A stretch of DNA of 64,000 nt from Vagococcus proximus (lineage in GTDB: Bacteria > Bacillota > Bacilli > Lactobacillales > Vagococcaceae). Under the pieces are notes generated by a model that was given only the letters and a program-made list of their open reading frames with translations, did no database searches and had not been told where the DNA came from. Shown here one piece after another: positions 24,330 to 33,139 of the stretch; within the stretch, counting starts at the first letter, position 1; every line of letters begins with the position of its first letter. Location of the stretch: the NCBI RefSeq assembly GCF_029143285.1, contig NZ_JAPDSH010000002.1, positions 186,001 through 250,000 of the forward strand, in the 5' to 3' direction. The position numbers and the translations under genes were made by a program.

Positions 24330-25706
24330 TTATTTTAAAGTTAATTTTACAACCACTTCAGCACGAGCAGTTTGTGGGAACATATCAACAGACTGTAAGT
24401 AATCAACATGATAAGCATGACTTAACTGAACTAAGTCACGAGCTAGAGTTGAGGGGTTACATGACACGTAAACTAACGTCTCAGTCGGGTAATCAATTAA
24501 GGCCTTAATTAAGTTGTCATCTAAACCAGTACGTGGCGGATCGACAACAATTCCATTTGGTTTAAAGCCATCTGCCAACCATTTAGGCAGTAATTCTTCA
24601 GCAGTCCCGACTTCGTAATGACTGTTGGTAATGCCTAATCGTTTAGCATTGCGGTTAGCATCGTCAATCGCTGCAGGAATCGTATCCATCCCGCGGACTT
24701 CTTTAACGTGTTTAGCTAAGCTTAGTCCGATTGTTCCCACGCCACAGTAGGCATCGACAATCGTATCTGTTTCTTTAGCATTGAGTGCCTTACGTGCTTC
24801 TTCATATAATACAGCAGTTTGCTCTGGGTTTAATTGGAAAAATGCACGAGGTGATAAGTCAAAGACTAAATCTTCTAGATGCTCTTCAATACTTTCTTTA
24901 CCCCAAAGGTGAACTGTTTCATCACCCATTACAAGAGATGTTTTCTTGCTTTGAATATTTTGCATGATAGAGACAACTTCAGGTAATTCTTCTTGAATGT
25001 CTGAAATCAAGGCTTGCTTTTTAGGTAGTTTAGGGCTATTGGTCACAAAGACAACTTGTACTTCACCAGTAGCAATCCCAACACGAACCATAACGGTTTT
25101 AATAATACCGCTATTTTTTGCTTCATTATAAATAGGGAGTTCATGTTTTTCGATAAGTGCCACGACAGTATTTAAGACTTTCATTGTAGCAGGTTGTTGG
25201 ACTAAACAGTCGTCAATATCCACAAGGTAATGGCTGTCTGGTTGGTAAAGACCGGAAATCACTTCGTCATGTTGGTTGAGACGGACTTGGAATTGTAACT
25301 TGTTGCGGTAATGCCAAGGGGTCTCCATGCCGATAGTTTCTTTTAATTTATACTGCTGGTAGCCAGCTGGTTTGAATTTTGCAAGGGCCTGTTTTACAAC
25401 ATCTTTTTTGAAAGTCAGTTGAGATGAGTAGGCTAAATGTTGGAGCTGACAACCGCCACATTCTTCATATAAATGACAATCTGGTGTGACGCGGTCTTTG
25501 GCGCGTACGTTTAATTTCATTAAGCGTGCTTCAACGAAACGAGGGGCAACTGTTGTTATTTTAGCTGTGACCGTTTCGTTAGGTAGGGCACCAGGGACGA
25601 AAACGATTGTTTTTTTATAGTAGCCAATCCCTTCACCATTTATTCCCAGGCGTTTGATAGGTAGTGTTATTGTTTGATCTTTTATTAGGTTATGTTTGAT
25701 TTCCAT
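24330..25706 (-). CDS. rlmD: 23S rRNA (uracil-C5)-methyltransferase, RlmD/RlmCD-like (TrmA family)
   Basis: 458 residues from the ATG at 25706, which has AAAGGAG at 7-8 bases; an upstream ATG at 25727 has none. N-terminal TRAM domain ('GINGEGIGYYKKTIVFVPGALPNETV'), a 4Fe-4S cluster cysteine set 'CHLYEECGGCQLQHL', then the SAM-dependent methyltransferase fold ('DAYCGVGTIGLSLAKHVKEVRGMD', 'VVDPPRTGLD') and the catalytic Cys in 'VYVSCNPSTLARDL'. Makes m5U in 23S rRNA; in Firmicutes one such enzyme often modifies both U747 and U1939. Monocistronic, convergent with the ComK-like gene. Confidence 0.93.
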   Translation of the reverse strand: MEIKHNLIKDQTITLPIKRLGINGEGIGYYKKTIVFVPGALPNETVTAKITTVAPRFVEARLMKLNVRAKDRVTPDCHLYEECGGCQLQHLAYSSQLTFKKDVVKQALAKFKPAGYQQYKLKETIGMETPWHYRNKLQFQVRLNQHDEVISGLYQPDSHYLVDIDDCLVQQPATMKVLNTVVALIEKHELPIYNEAKNSGIIKTVMVRVGIATGEVQVVFVTNSPKLPKKQALISDIQEELPEVVSIMQNIQSKKTSLVMGDETVHLWGKESIEEHLEDLVFDLSPRAFFQLNPEQTAVLYEEARKALNAKETDTIVDAYCGVGTIGLSLAKHVKEVRGMDTIPAAIDDANRNAKRLGITNSHYEVGTAEELLPKWLADGFKPNGIVVDPPRTGLDDNLIKALIDYPTETLVYVSCNPSTLARDLVQLSHAYHVDYLQSVDMFPQTARAEVVVKLTLK

Positions 25707-25882
25707 AATGACTCCTTTAGTCTCCATTAACTGAATAGTTTTCAGTTTTGCTTGTTAAGTGTAGCATAAACCTAGGCGAAATCCTAGGTGTCACGGGTAT
25801 CTGATTAGGCGAAGCGTTAACGAAAATGTTGGAATTATGGTATAGTTATGAAGGAAAAAGTAATCAGAAAAGAGGAACAGAA

Positions 25883-26686
25883 ATGGAAGTAGTAGAAAGT
25901 ATTGCAAAAGAAAAAGTGAATTATTATAAAGTGACACTGACTTCAGGACGCCATTTTTTTGTTTCAGAAGATATATTAGTTCGGTATCGTCTGCTAAAAG
26001 GCACAGAGTTATCTGATGAAGATATTCAAACAGTCAAAAAGCAAACTCAATTGGACTATGGGTATCAGCAAGCTCTTAACTATTTGAGTTATCAATTGCG
26101 TTCTAAAAAGGAGATACGTGATTACTTGAAAAAACAAGAGATTGACAGTACGAGTTCGGATGAGATTATTAAACGACTAGAAGGATTAAACTTAGTTGAT
26201 GATTTAGTGTATGCTGAGAGTTATGTCAGAACACAAATGAGGTTATCAGACAAAGGGCCCCGTGTGCTACGAGATAAATTAAAACAGCGTGGTATTCCAG
26301 AGATGACCATCGAACAAGCCATGGCACTTTACGCTTTTGACGGTCAGTTAGAAGTAGCGGTAGCTGTTGCAGAAAAGGCAGCTCGGAAATATAAGGCTCA
26401 CAGTTTTAGTGAGAAAAACCAAAAAATTCGTCAGTATTTAATGACAAAAGGATTTTCAGGAGATTGTATTACAGAAGCACTAGCAGCATTAGAATTAGAA
26501 AAAGATGAAGAAGTTGAGGCAGATATATTAGTCATACAAGGTGATAAATTATGGCGTAAAAATCAACGCTTTGATGCTAAAAAACGCAAGCAAAAAGTGA
26601 CCCAATCCTTGTATCAAAAAGGCTTTAGTTTTGATGTGATTAATGAGTATATTGCCCAGAAAGAGATGGAAGATGAAGAAGAGTAA
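25883..26686 (+). CDS. recX: Regulatory protein RecX
   Basis: 267 residues from the ATG at 25883 (AGAGGA at 8 bases). The extension back to 25826 has no ribosome-binding site. Contains three RecX-type helical repeats: 'ALNYLSYQLRSKKEIRDYLKKQEIDSTSSDEIIKRL', 'DDLVYAESYVRTQMRLSDKGPRVLRDKLKQRGIPEMTIEQAM', and 'KIRQYLMTKGFSGDCITEAL', plus a C-terminal repeat; length is normal for lactobacilli and enterococci. RecX binds RecA filaments and damps strand exchange. It overlaps mutY by 14 bases, so two DNA-maintenance genes are co-expressed. Confidence 0.93.
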   Translation: MEVVESIAKEKVNYYKVTLTSGRHFFVSEDILVRYRLLKGTELSDEDIQTVKKQTQLDYGYQQALNYLSYQLRSKKEIRDYLKKQEIDSTSSDEIIKRLEGLNLVDDLVYAESYVRTQMRLSDKGPRVLRDKLKQRGIPEMTIEQAMALYAFDGQLEVAVAVAEKAARKYKAHSFSEKNQKIRQYLMTKGFSGDCITEALAALELEKDEEVEADILVIQGDKLWRKNQRFDAKKRKQKVTQSLYQKGFSFDVINEYIAQKEMEDEEE

Positions 26687-27860
26687 AGTAGACCCCCTTT
26701 TCCCTGATGTTACAGCATTATGGGGCGAGAAAAAAATAATCGCTTTTCAAACGGAGTTTTTAGAGTGGTATGAGAGAACACGTCGTGATTTACCTTGGCG
26801 TGAAAATAGTGATCCTTACCGTGTATGGGTATCTGAAATTATGTTACAACAAACTCAAGTGGTAACAGTAATCCCTTATTTTTACCGCTTTATGGAGTGG
26901 TTCCCGACGATTGCCGACCTTGCTGAAGCTGAGGAAGACAAATTACTCAAAGCATGGGAAGGGTTAGGGTATTACTCGCGTGTCCGTAATATGCAAAAAG
27001 CAGCACAACAACTGGTAGAAGCTCACAACGGTAAAATGCCACATACTATAGAAGAAATAAGTGAACTTAAAGGGATTGGCCCGTATACAGCAGGCGCGAT
27101 AAGTAGTATTGCCTTTGGCTTACCAGAGCCGGCGATTGATGGAAATGTGATGCGTGTTTTTAGTCGATTATTTGAATTAGAGTCAGATATTGCCAAGCCA
27201 AGCTCTCGTAAAGTATTTGATCATGTGGTGAGGCAAGTAATGCCGCATCATGACCCTAGTAGTTTTAATCAAGCGATTATGGATTTAGGGGCGACAGTGT
27301 GTACACCTAAGGCTCCAAATTGTGAAAGTTGTCCGTTAGCAGGGTATTGTCAAAGTTATGAGAAAGGGACGATGCTTAACTTCCCTGTAAAAAGTAAAAA
27401 GGTCAAAAGTAAGCCTGTTTATTATGTGGCTCACGTTATTAAAAATAACAGTGGGGAGTATGTGTTAGAACAACGTTCTGAGACGGGATTGTTAGCTAAT
27501 CTATGGACATTCCCTTTAATCGAAGTGACCAAAGAAGCGTATGATAAGTTGAACGTAGAGGATACTAAAGAGTTTGCTCAACTTGAATTGATAGCCGAAG
27601 ACAGACCTTCTTATATCAGTGTTTTAAAAGAACAAGAAAGATGTCCGACTGCGTGGCAAACAAAGCCAGTAGGGGAAGTGACGCACATCTTTAGTCATCT
27701 GAAGTGGCATATTTCTATAGGTTATGGGCAAGTTGAAAGTGCTGATTATAGCTTAACTGATAGACAAAAATGGGTGCCAGCTGACCAGTTTTCAGAGTAT
27801 GCATTCCCGAAACCACAACAAAAAATGGTAGAGGTTCTAAGTGGGACTGGCTATTTGTAG
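26673..27860 (+). CDS. mutY: A/G-specific adenine DNA glycosylase
   Basis: 395 residues from the ATG at 26673 inside the end of recX; the in-frame ATG at 26643 lacks a ribosome-binding site. Catalytic Glu55 in 'VSEIMLQQTQV', helix-hairpin-helix 'LKGIGPYTAGAI' (132-143), catalytic Asp156 in 'AIDGNVMRV', and the 4Fe-4S motif C-x6-C-x2-C-x5-C in 'CTPKAPNCESCPLAGYC'. The C-terminal third (from about 245) is a NUDIX-like 8-oxoG recognition domain with 'FSHLKWHISIG'. Removes adenine mispaired with 8-oxoguanine. Confidence 0.95.
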   Translation: MKKSKVDPLFPDVTALWGEKKIIAFQTEFLEWYERTRRDLPWRENSDPYRVWVSEIMLQQTQVVTVIPYFYRFMEWFPTIADLAEAEEDKLLKAWEGLGYYSRVRNMQKAAQQLVEAHNGKMPHTIEEISELKGIGPYTAGAISSIAFGLPEPAIDGNVMRVFSRLFELESDIAKPSSRKVFDHVVRQVMPHHDPSSFNQAIMDLGATVCTPKAPNCESCPLAGYCQSYEKGTMLNFPVKSKKVKSKPVYYVAHVIKNNSGEYVLEQRSETGLLANLWTFPLIEVTKEAYDKLNVEDTKEFAQLELIAEDRPSYISVLKEQERCPTAWQTKPVGEVTHIFSHLKWHISIGYGQVESADYSLTDRQKWVPADQFSEYAFPKPQQKMVEVLSGTGYL

Positions 27861-28015
27861 TAGGGGTGTAAAAGCAATATGTTTGAGTATTTTCTAGAAC
27901 TTTATGGATAAAAATAACTATCTTTAGGAAAATCTGTGCTATAATGTTAACGATGCCGGTGTCCAAGACACCCTTGAAAGAAATGGCGATTCATTTCATA
28001 GAAAGTAGGGTTCTT

Positions 28016-28552
28016 ATGCGTGTTCCTAAAGAAGGGGAATTTATAACCATTCAGAGCTACAAGCATGATGGCAATTTGCACAGAACCTGGCGAGATACCA
28101 TGGTCTTAAAAACGAGTGAACACTCGGTAATTGGGGTCAATGATCATACCTTAGTAACAGAATCTGATGGACGAAGATGGGTGACTAGAGAACCCGCTAT
28201 TGTTTATTTTCACACGAAATATTGGTTTAATATTATCGCGATGATTAGAGAAAAAGGTGTATCATACTATTGTAATTTAGCGTCACCTTATCTGTTAGAT
28301 GAGGAAGCTCTTAAATACATTGACTATGATCTCGATATTAAAGTGTTCCCAGATGGGGAAAAAAGACTGTTAGATGTAGATGAGTATGAAGATCATCGAC
28401 GTCAAATGGATTATCCACCTGAAATTGACTTCATTTTAAAAGAAAATGTTAAAATTTTAGTTGAGTGGATAAACGAAGGCAAAGGTCCTTTTTCACCAGA
28501 GTATGTTGAGTTATGGTACGAACGTTACAAGCAATTGTCGCGCAAGCAGTAG
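28016..28552 (+). CDS. DUF402 nucleoside tri-/diphosphatase (Ntdp/YgaC family)
   Basis: 178 residues from the ATG at 28016, preceded by AAAGTAGGG; a frame extension back to 27944 adds residues not seen in the family. '[25 protein letters not shown]', '[40 protein letters not shown]' and '[25 protein letters not shown]' match the conserved Firmicutes DUF402 protein, shown in Staphylococcus to hydrolyse nucleoside tri- and diphosphates (including GTP) with Mg2+/Mn2+. Cytoplasmic. Monocistronic with its own terminator. Confidence 0.9.
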   Translation: MRVPKEGEFITIQSYKHDGNLHRTWRDTMVLKTSEHSVIGVNDHTLVTESDGRRWVTREPAIVYFHTKYWFNIIAMIREKGVSYYCNLASPYLLDEEALKYIDYDLDIKVFPDGEKRLLDVDEYEDHRRQMDYPPEIDFILKENVKILVEWINEGKGPFSPEYVELWYERYKQLSRKQ

Positions 28553-28561
28553 CCTGATCAA

Positions 28562-28606
28562 CCAAACAAAAAACTTTCCAAATTGTTGGGAAGTTTTTTT
28601 GTTTGG
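28562..28606 (+). terminator. Terminator of the DUF402 gene
   Basis: CCAAACAAAAAACTT pairs with AAGTTTTTTTGTTTGG around a short loop, with a long T run in the 3' arm. Confidence 0.85.
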
Positions 28607-28772
28607 GACTGATAAAAATAACGTTAAATGAAACGCGTCTTATAAGACCTCAAACTACTAGTCACTTTGTCTAATGTTTGAAGGTCTTTTTAGTTTATGC
28701 AAGTGGATGCAACCTTTTGTTATGATTGTCACTCTAATAGATGTAAGGCCAGAAGGAAGGAGGTTAGTATTC

Positions 28773-29291
28773 TTGATTAAGAAACTGTTATTAGTTAGAC
28801 AAGCAAAGCGAGGAAATCATGAGGCTTTTATTAAGTTAATACAAGACTATGAAGGTGTTTTATATAATACGGCCTATCGTTTTTTGAGGAATGAAGAAGA
28901 TGTTGCTGATGTGTTACAGGAAACGATTATGATAGCCTTTGAGAAAATTAAACAAGTTAAAGATGATCGCTATTTCAATACATGGCTCTGTAAAATACTT
29001 ATTAATCAATGTCAAAAGGTAGTGAGGAACCGTCAATTTTTTTATGAGTTAGACAATGTCACGATTGAGGTGAACGAAAAGGAGTCGAATAAATTATTCT
29101 TAGATGATTTACTTATTAATTTAGACGAGCCACATAGTATTGTGTTAATGCTTTATTATTATCAAGGCTTTTCTATAAAAGAAATTAGTAAGATATTGGA
29201 TGAACCGATAGGCACGATAAAATCAAGACTTTCTAGAGGACGCCAACAGTTAAAGGATAAAAAATTAAAGGAGGAATTAAGACATGACTAA
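28773..29291 (+). CDS. ECF-type RNA polymerase sigma factor
   Basis: 172 residues from TTG 28773, which has AAGGAGG exactly 9 bases upstream; the longer frame from 28674 starts inside untranslated sequence. Region 2 at about 12-75: 'GNHEAFIKLIQDYEGVLYNTAYRFLRNEEDVADVLQETIMIAFEKI'; region 4 at about 115-165: 'HSIVLMLYYYQGFSIKEISKILDEPIGTIKSRLSRGRQQLK'. It overlaps the next gene, a membrane-anchored anti-sigma factor, by 8 bases, the standard ECF/anti-sigma arrangement. The stimulus is presumably an envelope stress, inferred from the partner's extracellular domain. Confidence 0.92.
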   Translation: MIKKLLLVRQAKRGNHEAFIKLIQDYEGVLYNTAYRFLRNEEDVADVLQETIMIAFEKIKQVKDDRYFNTWLCKILINQCQKVVRNRQFFYELDNVTIEVNEKESNKLFLDDLLINLDEPHSIVLMLYYYQGFSIKEISKILDEPIGTIKSRLSRGRQQLKDKKLKEELRHD

Positions 29292-30330
29292 AAAACATAT
29301 CAAAAACAACAAGCAAGTTTCTTCCCAAGCCAGAAAATCATTTGATAAAAGCTATCAAATGATTCGTGAACAAGAGAGCCATAAGACTCCCTCTCCTAAT
29401 AAGTGGCTTCCGTCACGTGGTCTTAAGATGAGTATGATTGTGATTCTGAGTTTTATTGTAGTAGGTACACCCATCGGACTAGCAGTAGGCAAGTACTTGG
29501 GGTTTGATAAGTTTGAATCGCTAACGTTGAAGAAGGAAGGGTTTATAATGCCTCAACATGCAGTAGCTCAAGACCAAGGGGTTAAACTAGAGTTAGCAGA
29601 TTTTTATGCAGATAATAACGAGATGGGAATTCATTTGAAAGCGACACTTCCTAATGATACACCGTTGTTGAAAGCAGGGTTGGAGACACCGAAAATAAGC
29701 CTTACTGTAAAGGATAAAAAGGGGCAGGATATTTCAGAGTATCTATCAGGTAAGAAATTGTCATATTTAGATAGAGAGTCGAAAGTATTAGATTTCTTTT
29801 ATATCTTGGATAATAGTAACAAAAAAGAGAATCTCGTAGAAAAGTTATCTGAAGCGAAGTTAGAGGTTTATCGCATTGGTGGGATATACGAGGGTCAAAA
29901 GACAACTCTCAAAGTGGGGCTTAATCAATTAAAAGGAGAGTCCGTTGAGGGTAAGTGGCTATTACCACTAGATACAACTAAGCTTAAACAATTTGAGTCT
30001 TTGGAATATACCCCTAGTGAAAAGCAAACCTTACCTATCCATCAGTTTTTAATTACACCAACAAAAATTATGATTTCATTTGATACTAAGGATTGGGAAA
30101 CAAGTGGTATTACATTTAATAATAATGAAGCAGGTGGCAGTAATCCTGTATTAACAGGCTATAGAGGGGATACTAAAAAGGTCATTCCTTTTGAAACGTC
30201 TACTAGTCTAGCTTATGAAGCTGATACGTCTTATCCTCAACTTCTTTTTGATTTTGGAGGGTATGATACTTATGATCGATTTGTTTTAGATTTAGATGGG
30301 CATGAGCCGATTGAGTTTATTAAGAAGTAG
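29284..30330 (+). CDS. Membrane-anchored anti-sigma factor with DUF4179-like extracellular domain
   Basis: 348 residues. Cytoplasmic N-terminus 1-47 (basic, sigma-binding candidate 'QARKSFDKSYQMIREQE'), a single membrane helix at about 48-68, and a large extracellular part of about 280 residues with strands such as 'VKLELADFYADNNEMGIHLKATL' that fit the DUF4179/DUF5643 family seen in Firmicutes anti-sigma proteins. It should hold the ECF factor at the membrane until released by a signal outside the cell. Overlaps the sigma gene by 8 bases, ribosome-binding site AAAGGAGG inside that gene. Followed by a terminator. No zinc-binding ZAS motif is visible. Confidence 0.8.
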   Translation: MTKKHIKNNKQVSSQARKSFDKSYQMIREQESHKTPSPNKWLPSRGLKMSMIVILSFIVVGTPIGLAVGKYLGFDKFESLTLKKEGFIMPQHAVAQDQGVKLELADFYADNNEMGIHLKATLPNDTPLLKAGLETPKISLTVKDKKGQDISEYLSGKKLSYLDRESKVLDFFYILDNSNKKENLVEKLSEAKLEVYRIGGIYEGQKTTLKVGLNQLKGESVEGKWLLPLDTTKLKQFESLEYTPSEKQTLPIHQFLITPTKIMISFDTKDWETSGITFNNNEAGGSNPVLTGYRGDTKKVIPFETSTSLAYEADTSYPQLLFDFGGYDTYDRFVLDLDGHEPIEFIKK

Positions 30331-30341
30331 GAATTTATAGT

Positions 30342-30385
30342 AAAATAGCCTCTGCTAAAATTTAATTTTGCAGAGGCTATTTTTA
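30342..30385 (+). terminator. Terminator of the ECF sigma / anti-sigma operon
   Basis: AAAATAGCCTCTGC pairs perfectly with GCAGAGGCTATTTT around a 14-base AT loop, followed by T residues. Confidence 0.92.
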
Positions 30386-30503
30386 TTGTAATTTTCTATC
30401 TACTATAATTCTTATGTTTAGTTGTTTGGAGTATTATAAAATAACATTTTAAAGTATAATTAGAAGTATATAACCTTATAAAGTAAGTAGGAGGAAAAAT
30501 AAA

Positions 30504-31637
30504 GTGATGAATAGATTTAAAAACTCAAAATTATTATTTTGGTCAGTTGAGTTACTTGTTATCGCAACGCTTATTATGGTATCGTCGCAAATTAATTTTA
30601 TGTTTAAACCCATTGCGACGTTCTTTTCAACATTATTTGCCCCAATTCTAATCGGTGGTTTTTTGTATTACATGTTGAATCCATTAGTTGAGATACTGAG
30701 AAACAAAGCAAAGTTAAAGAAAAATACAGCAGTAGCACTTGTTATGCTATTACTGGTCGGGATTATTGCCTTATTAATTGGGACAGTCATTCCAAACTTA
30801 GCGAAACAAGTAGCGCAGCTAGCGAATAATTTACCTGATTTTGTGAAGAGTATGGAAACATGGGCAAAAGGGGCTCTTGAGCACCCGTTCTTTAAAACGT
30901 TTGATTATCAAGAGTACGTTGATAAGTTGGACTTATCATTTGGTGATATTATTAAAAATGTAGTGAATGGGTTATCAAATAGTGTGGGATCAATCGTCTC
31001 ATCTATTGCGAGTACAACGATGTTGATTGTGACAGTACCATTTATTTTGTTTTACATGTTAAAAGATGGTGATCGTTTTGTTCCTTCTATAGAACGCTAT
31101 TTACCAGCCAGTCATAAAGATGAAATTATTAAATTACTTCATAAAATGAGTAATACAATTTCATCTTATATTAGTGGTCAAGCATTGGAATGTTTATTCG
31201 TAGGAGTTTCAACTTTTATCGGGTATCAATTAATCGGTGTCCAGTATGCCTTCTTATTTGGGTGTATTGCTGGTGCGACAAATATGATTCCGTATTTAGG
31301 ACCTTATATCGGACTAGCGCCAGCTGTTATGGTGACCGTATTTGATTCACCCATGAAGGCTATTTTTGCCTGTATCGTTGTATTGATTGTTCAACAAATT
31401 GATGGCAATATTATTTACCCACTTGTTATCGGTAAGAGTTTGAATATTCATCCACTTACTATTATTTTAATTTTATTAGTAGCAGGTAATTTAGCAGGTC
31501 TATTAGGTATGATTTTAGGGGTACCATTTTATGCTGTGTGTAAGACCGTCTTTATCCATATTTTTGATATTGTTCAGCTTAATAAAAAGAATAAAATACA
31601 AGCAAGCCTTGATATTACGCTAAGTGACAGGGAGTAA
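30504..31637 (+). CDS. AI-2E family transporter (TqsA/YtvI-like membrane protein)
   Basis: 377 residues, GTG start 9 bases after AGGAGG. Seven to eight membrane helices with the family's features: 'PILIGGFLYYMLNPLVEILRNK' near the N-terminus, an amphipathic middle part, 'PFILFYMLKDGDRFVPSIERYLP', and 'GATNMIPYLGPYIGLAPA' ... 'GNIIYPLVIGKSLNIHPLTIILILLVAGNLAGLLGMILGVPFYAV'. The family includes AI-2 exporters and Na+(Li+)/H+ antiporters, so the substrate is open. Followed after 92 bases by the CNNM-type gene, possibly co-transcribed. Confidence 0.9.
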   Translation: MMNRFKNSKLLFWSVELLVIATLIMVSSQINFMFKPIATFFSTLFAPILIGGFLYYMLNPLVEILRNKAKLKKNTAVALVMLLLVGIIALLIGTVIPNLAKQVAQLANNLPDFVKSMETWAKGALEHPFFKTFDYQEYVDKLDLSFGDIIKNVVNGLSNSVGSIVSSIASTTMLIVTVPFILFYMLKDGDRFVPSIERYLPASHKDEIIKLLHKMSNTISSYISGQALECLFVGVSTFIGYQLIGVQYAFLFGCIAGATNMIPYLGPYIGLAPAVMVTVFDSPMKAIFACIVVLIVQQIDGNIIYPLVIGKSLNIHPLTIILILLVAGNLAGLLGMILGVPFYAVCKTVFIHIFDIVQLNKKNKIQASLDITLSDRE

Positions 31638-31729
31638 TATTGTCAAAAGACCGTAATTATGATACGATTTTATCGTATTAACTATAAAACTGGATGCCAT
31701 AAAAGGTATCTATAAGGAGAGAATAGCGT

Positions 31730-33106
31730 ATGAATGCTGACCCAGAGAGTCAGTCGTTAATAGGGCAGATAGTAATTTTAGTCGTATTAACATTGTTAAA
31801 TGCCTTTTTTGCAGCCGCAGAAATTGCAGTAGTATCACTTAATAAAAATCGTGTAGAACAAAAAGCAGAACAAGGGGATCGAAAAGCGAAAAAATTGTTT
31901 ACGTTATTAGGCAATTCAAGTCACTTTTTATCAACTATTCAAGTTGGGATTACCTTGGTTAATATTTTAGCCGGAGCATCTCTAGCAGATTCTTTTGCCA
32001 AACGTTTAGCCCCTCTTTTTGGAGACGCAACGTGGGCAATGCAGTTATCGAAAGTAATTATCCTAGTGTTATTAACTTATATTTCGATAGTGTTTGGGGA
32101 GTTATATCCAAAACGAATTGCATTAAACAAATCAGAAGAAGTAGCACGTTTTGCGATTGGACCTATTCAAGCGATAGGAGTTATTGCTAAACCGTTTGTG
32201 TGGTTATTATCTGCTTCAACTGACTTATTAAGTCGTCTAACACCGATGAAATTTGATGATACGGACAACAAAATGACCCGTGATGAGATGCGTTATATGC
32301 TTGAAAAAGAAGGCGTACTTGAATCAGAAGAATTAGAGATGGTTCAGGGTGTATTTTCACTAGACACGACAGTTGCTCGTGAAGTGATGGTACCGAGAAC
32401 AGACTCATTTATGATTGATTTAAATGATCCGATGGATGAAAATTTAGAGTTAATTTTAAATAACAGTTTTTCAAGAATACCAGTATATGATGATGACAAA
32501 GACCGGGTAATCGGTGTCTTACATCTGAAACGCTTATTAAAAGAAGCCCATCAAAAAGGCTTTGACAATATAGATTTACTTTCAATTTTACAGGAGCCGT
32601 TATTCGTTCCAGAAACGATTTTTACTGATGACTTGTTGTATGAATTAAAACGCACGCAAAACGCTATGGCAATCTTACTTGATGAGTATGGTGGTATGGT
32701 TGGAATTGTGACGTTAGAAGATTTATTAGAAGAAATCGTAGGTGAAATCGAAGACGAATCAGATGAAGTTGAAAAATTATACTCGCAAATTGAAGAGAAT
32801 GTTTACTACGTTCAAGGTAGAATGTTAATTAGCGAATTTAATGAAGAGTTTAATAAAAACTTAGAGATGAAAGATGTCGATACGATGGCAGGCTACTTGA
32901 TTACTGCTTTAGGCACGATACCTGATGAAGATCAGAAGCTAAGTTATGAAGTTGAAAATACAACATTGATTTCTGAAGAGATGGAAGGCTCTCGTTTACT
33001 TCTATTAAAAGTTATTTTTAATGAAGTAGAAGAAGAGGCAGACGAAGAAGAAAAATCATTCTTCGGCTCATTAAAAGAGAAGAAATCCTCAGACGAAGAC
33101 GAATAA
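31730..33106 (+). CDS. CNNM/HlyC-CorC family membrane protein
   Basis: 458 residues. DUF21/CNNM membrane domain at about 10-190 ('TLLNAFFAAAEIAVVSLNKNRVE', 'FLSTIQVGITLVNILAGASLADSFA', 'VFGELYPKRIAL'), CBS pair at about 210-335 ('REVMVPRTDSFMIDL', 'RIPVYDDDKDRVIGVLHLK', 'MAILLDEYGGMVGIVTLEDLLEEIVGEI'), then the CorC_HlyC domain at about 350-435 and a charged tail. Homologues move or regulate Mg2+/Co2+ across the membrane; older annotations call them hemolysins. The tail of Asp/Glu/Lys ends at a bidirectional terminator. Confidence 0.93.
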   Translation: MNADPESQSLIGQIVILVVLTLLNAFFAAAEIAVVSLNKNRVEQKAEQGDRKAKKLFTLLGNSSHFLSTIQVGITLVNILAGASLADSFAKRLAPLFGDATWAMQLSKVIILVLLTYISIVFGELYPKRIALNKSEEVARFAIGPIQAIGVIAKPFVWLLSASTDLLSRLTPMKFDDTDNKMTRDEMRYMLEKEGVLESEELEMVQGVFSLDTTVAREVMVPRTDSFMIDLNDPMDENLELILNNSFSRIPVYDDDKDRVIGVLHLKRLLKEAHQKGFDNIDLLSILQEPLFVPETIFTDDLLYELKRTQNAMAILLDEYGGMVGIVTLEDLLEEIVGEIEDESDEVEKLYSQIEENVYYVQGRMLISEFNEEFNKNLEMKDVDTMAGYLITALGTIPDEDQKLSYEVENTTLISEEMEGSRLLLLKVIFNEVEEEADEEEKSFFGSLKEKKSSDEDE

Positions 33107-33139
33107 AAAGCAGGGCGCAATTCAGCGTCCTGCTTTTTA
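33105..33139. terminator. Bidirectional terminator between the CNNM-type gene and menC
   Basis: AAAAAGCAGGGCGC pairs with GCGTCCTGCTTTTT around AATTCA (one G-T pair). Confidence 0.9.

Noticed and set aside
29702-29905. Minus-strand frame inside the anti-sigma gene
   Set aside because: Antisense shadow without signals.
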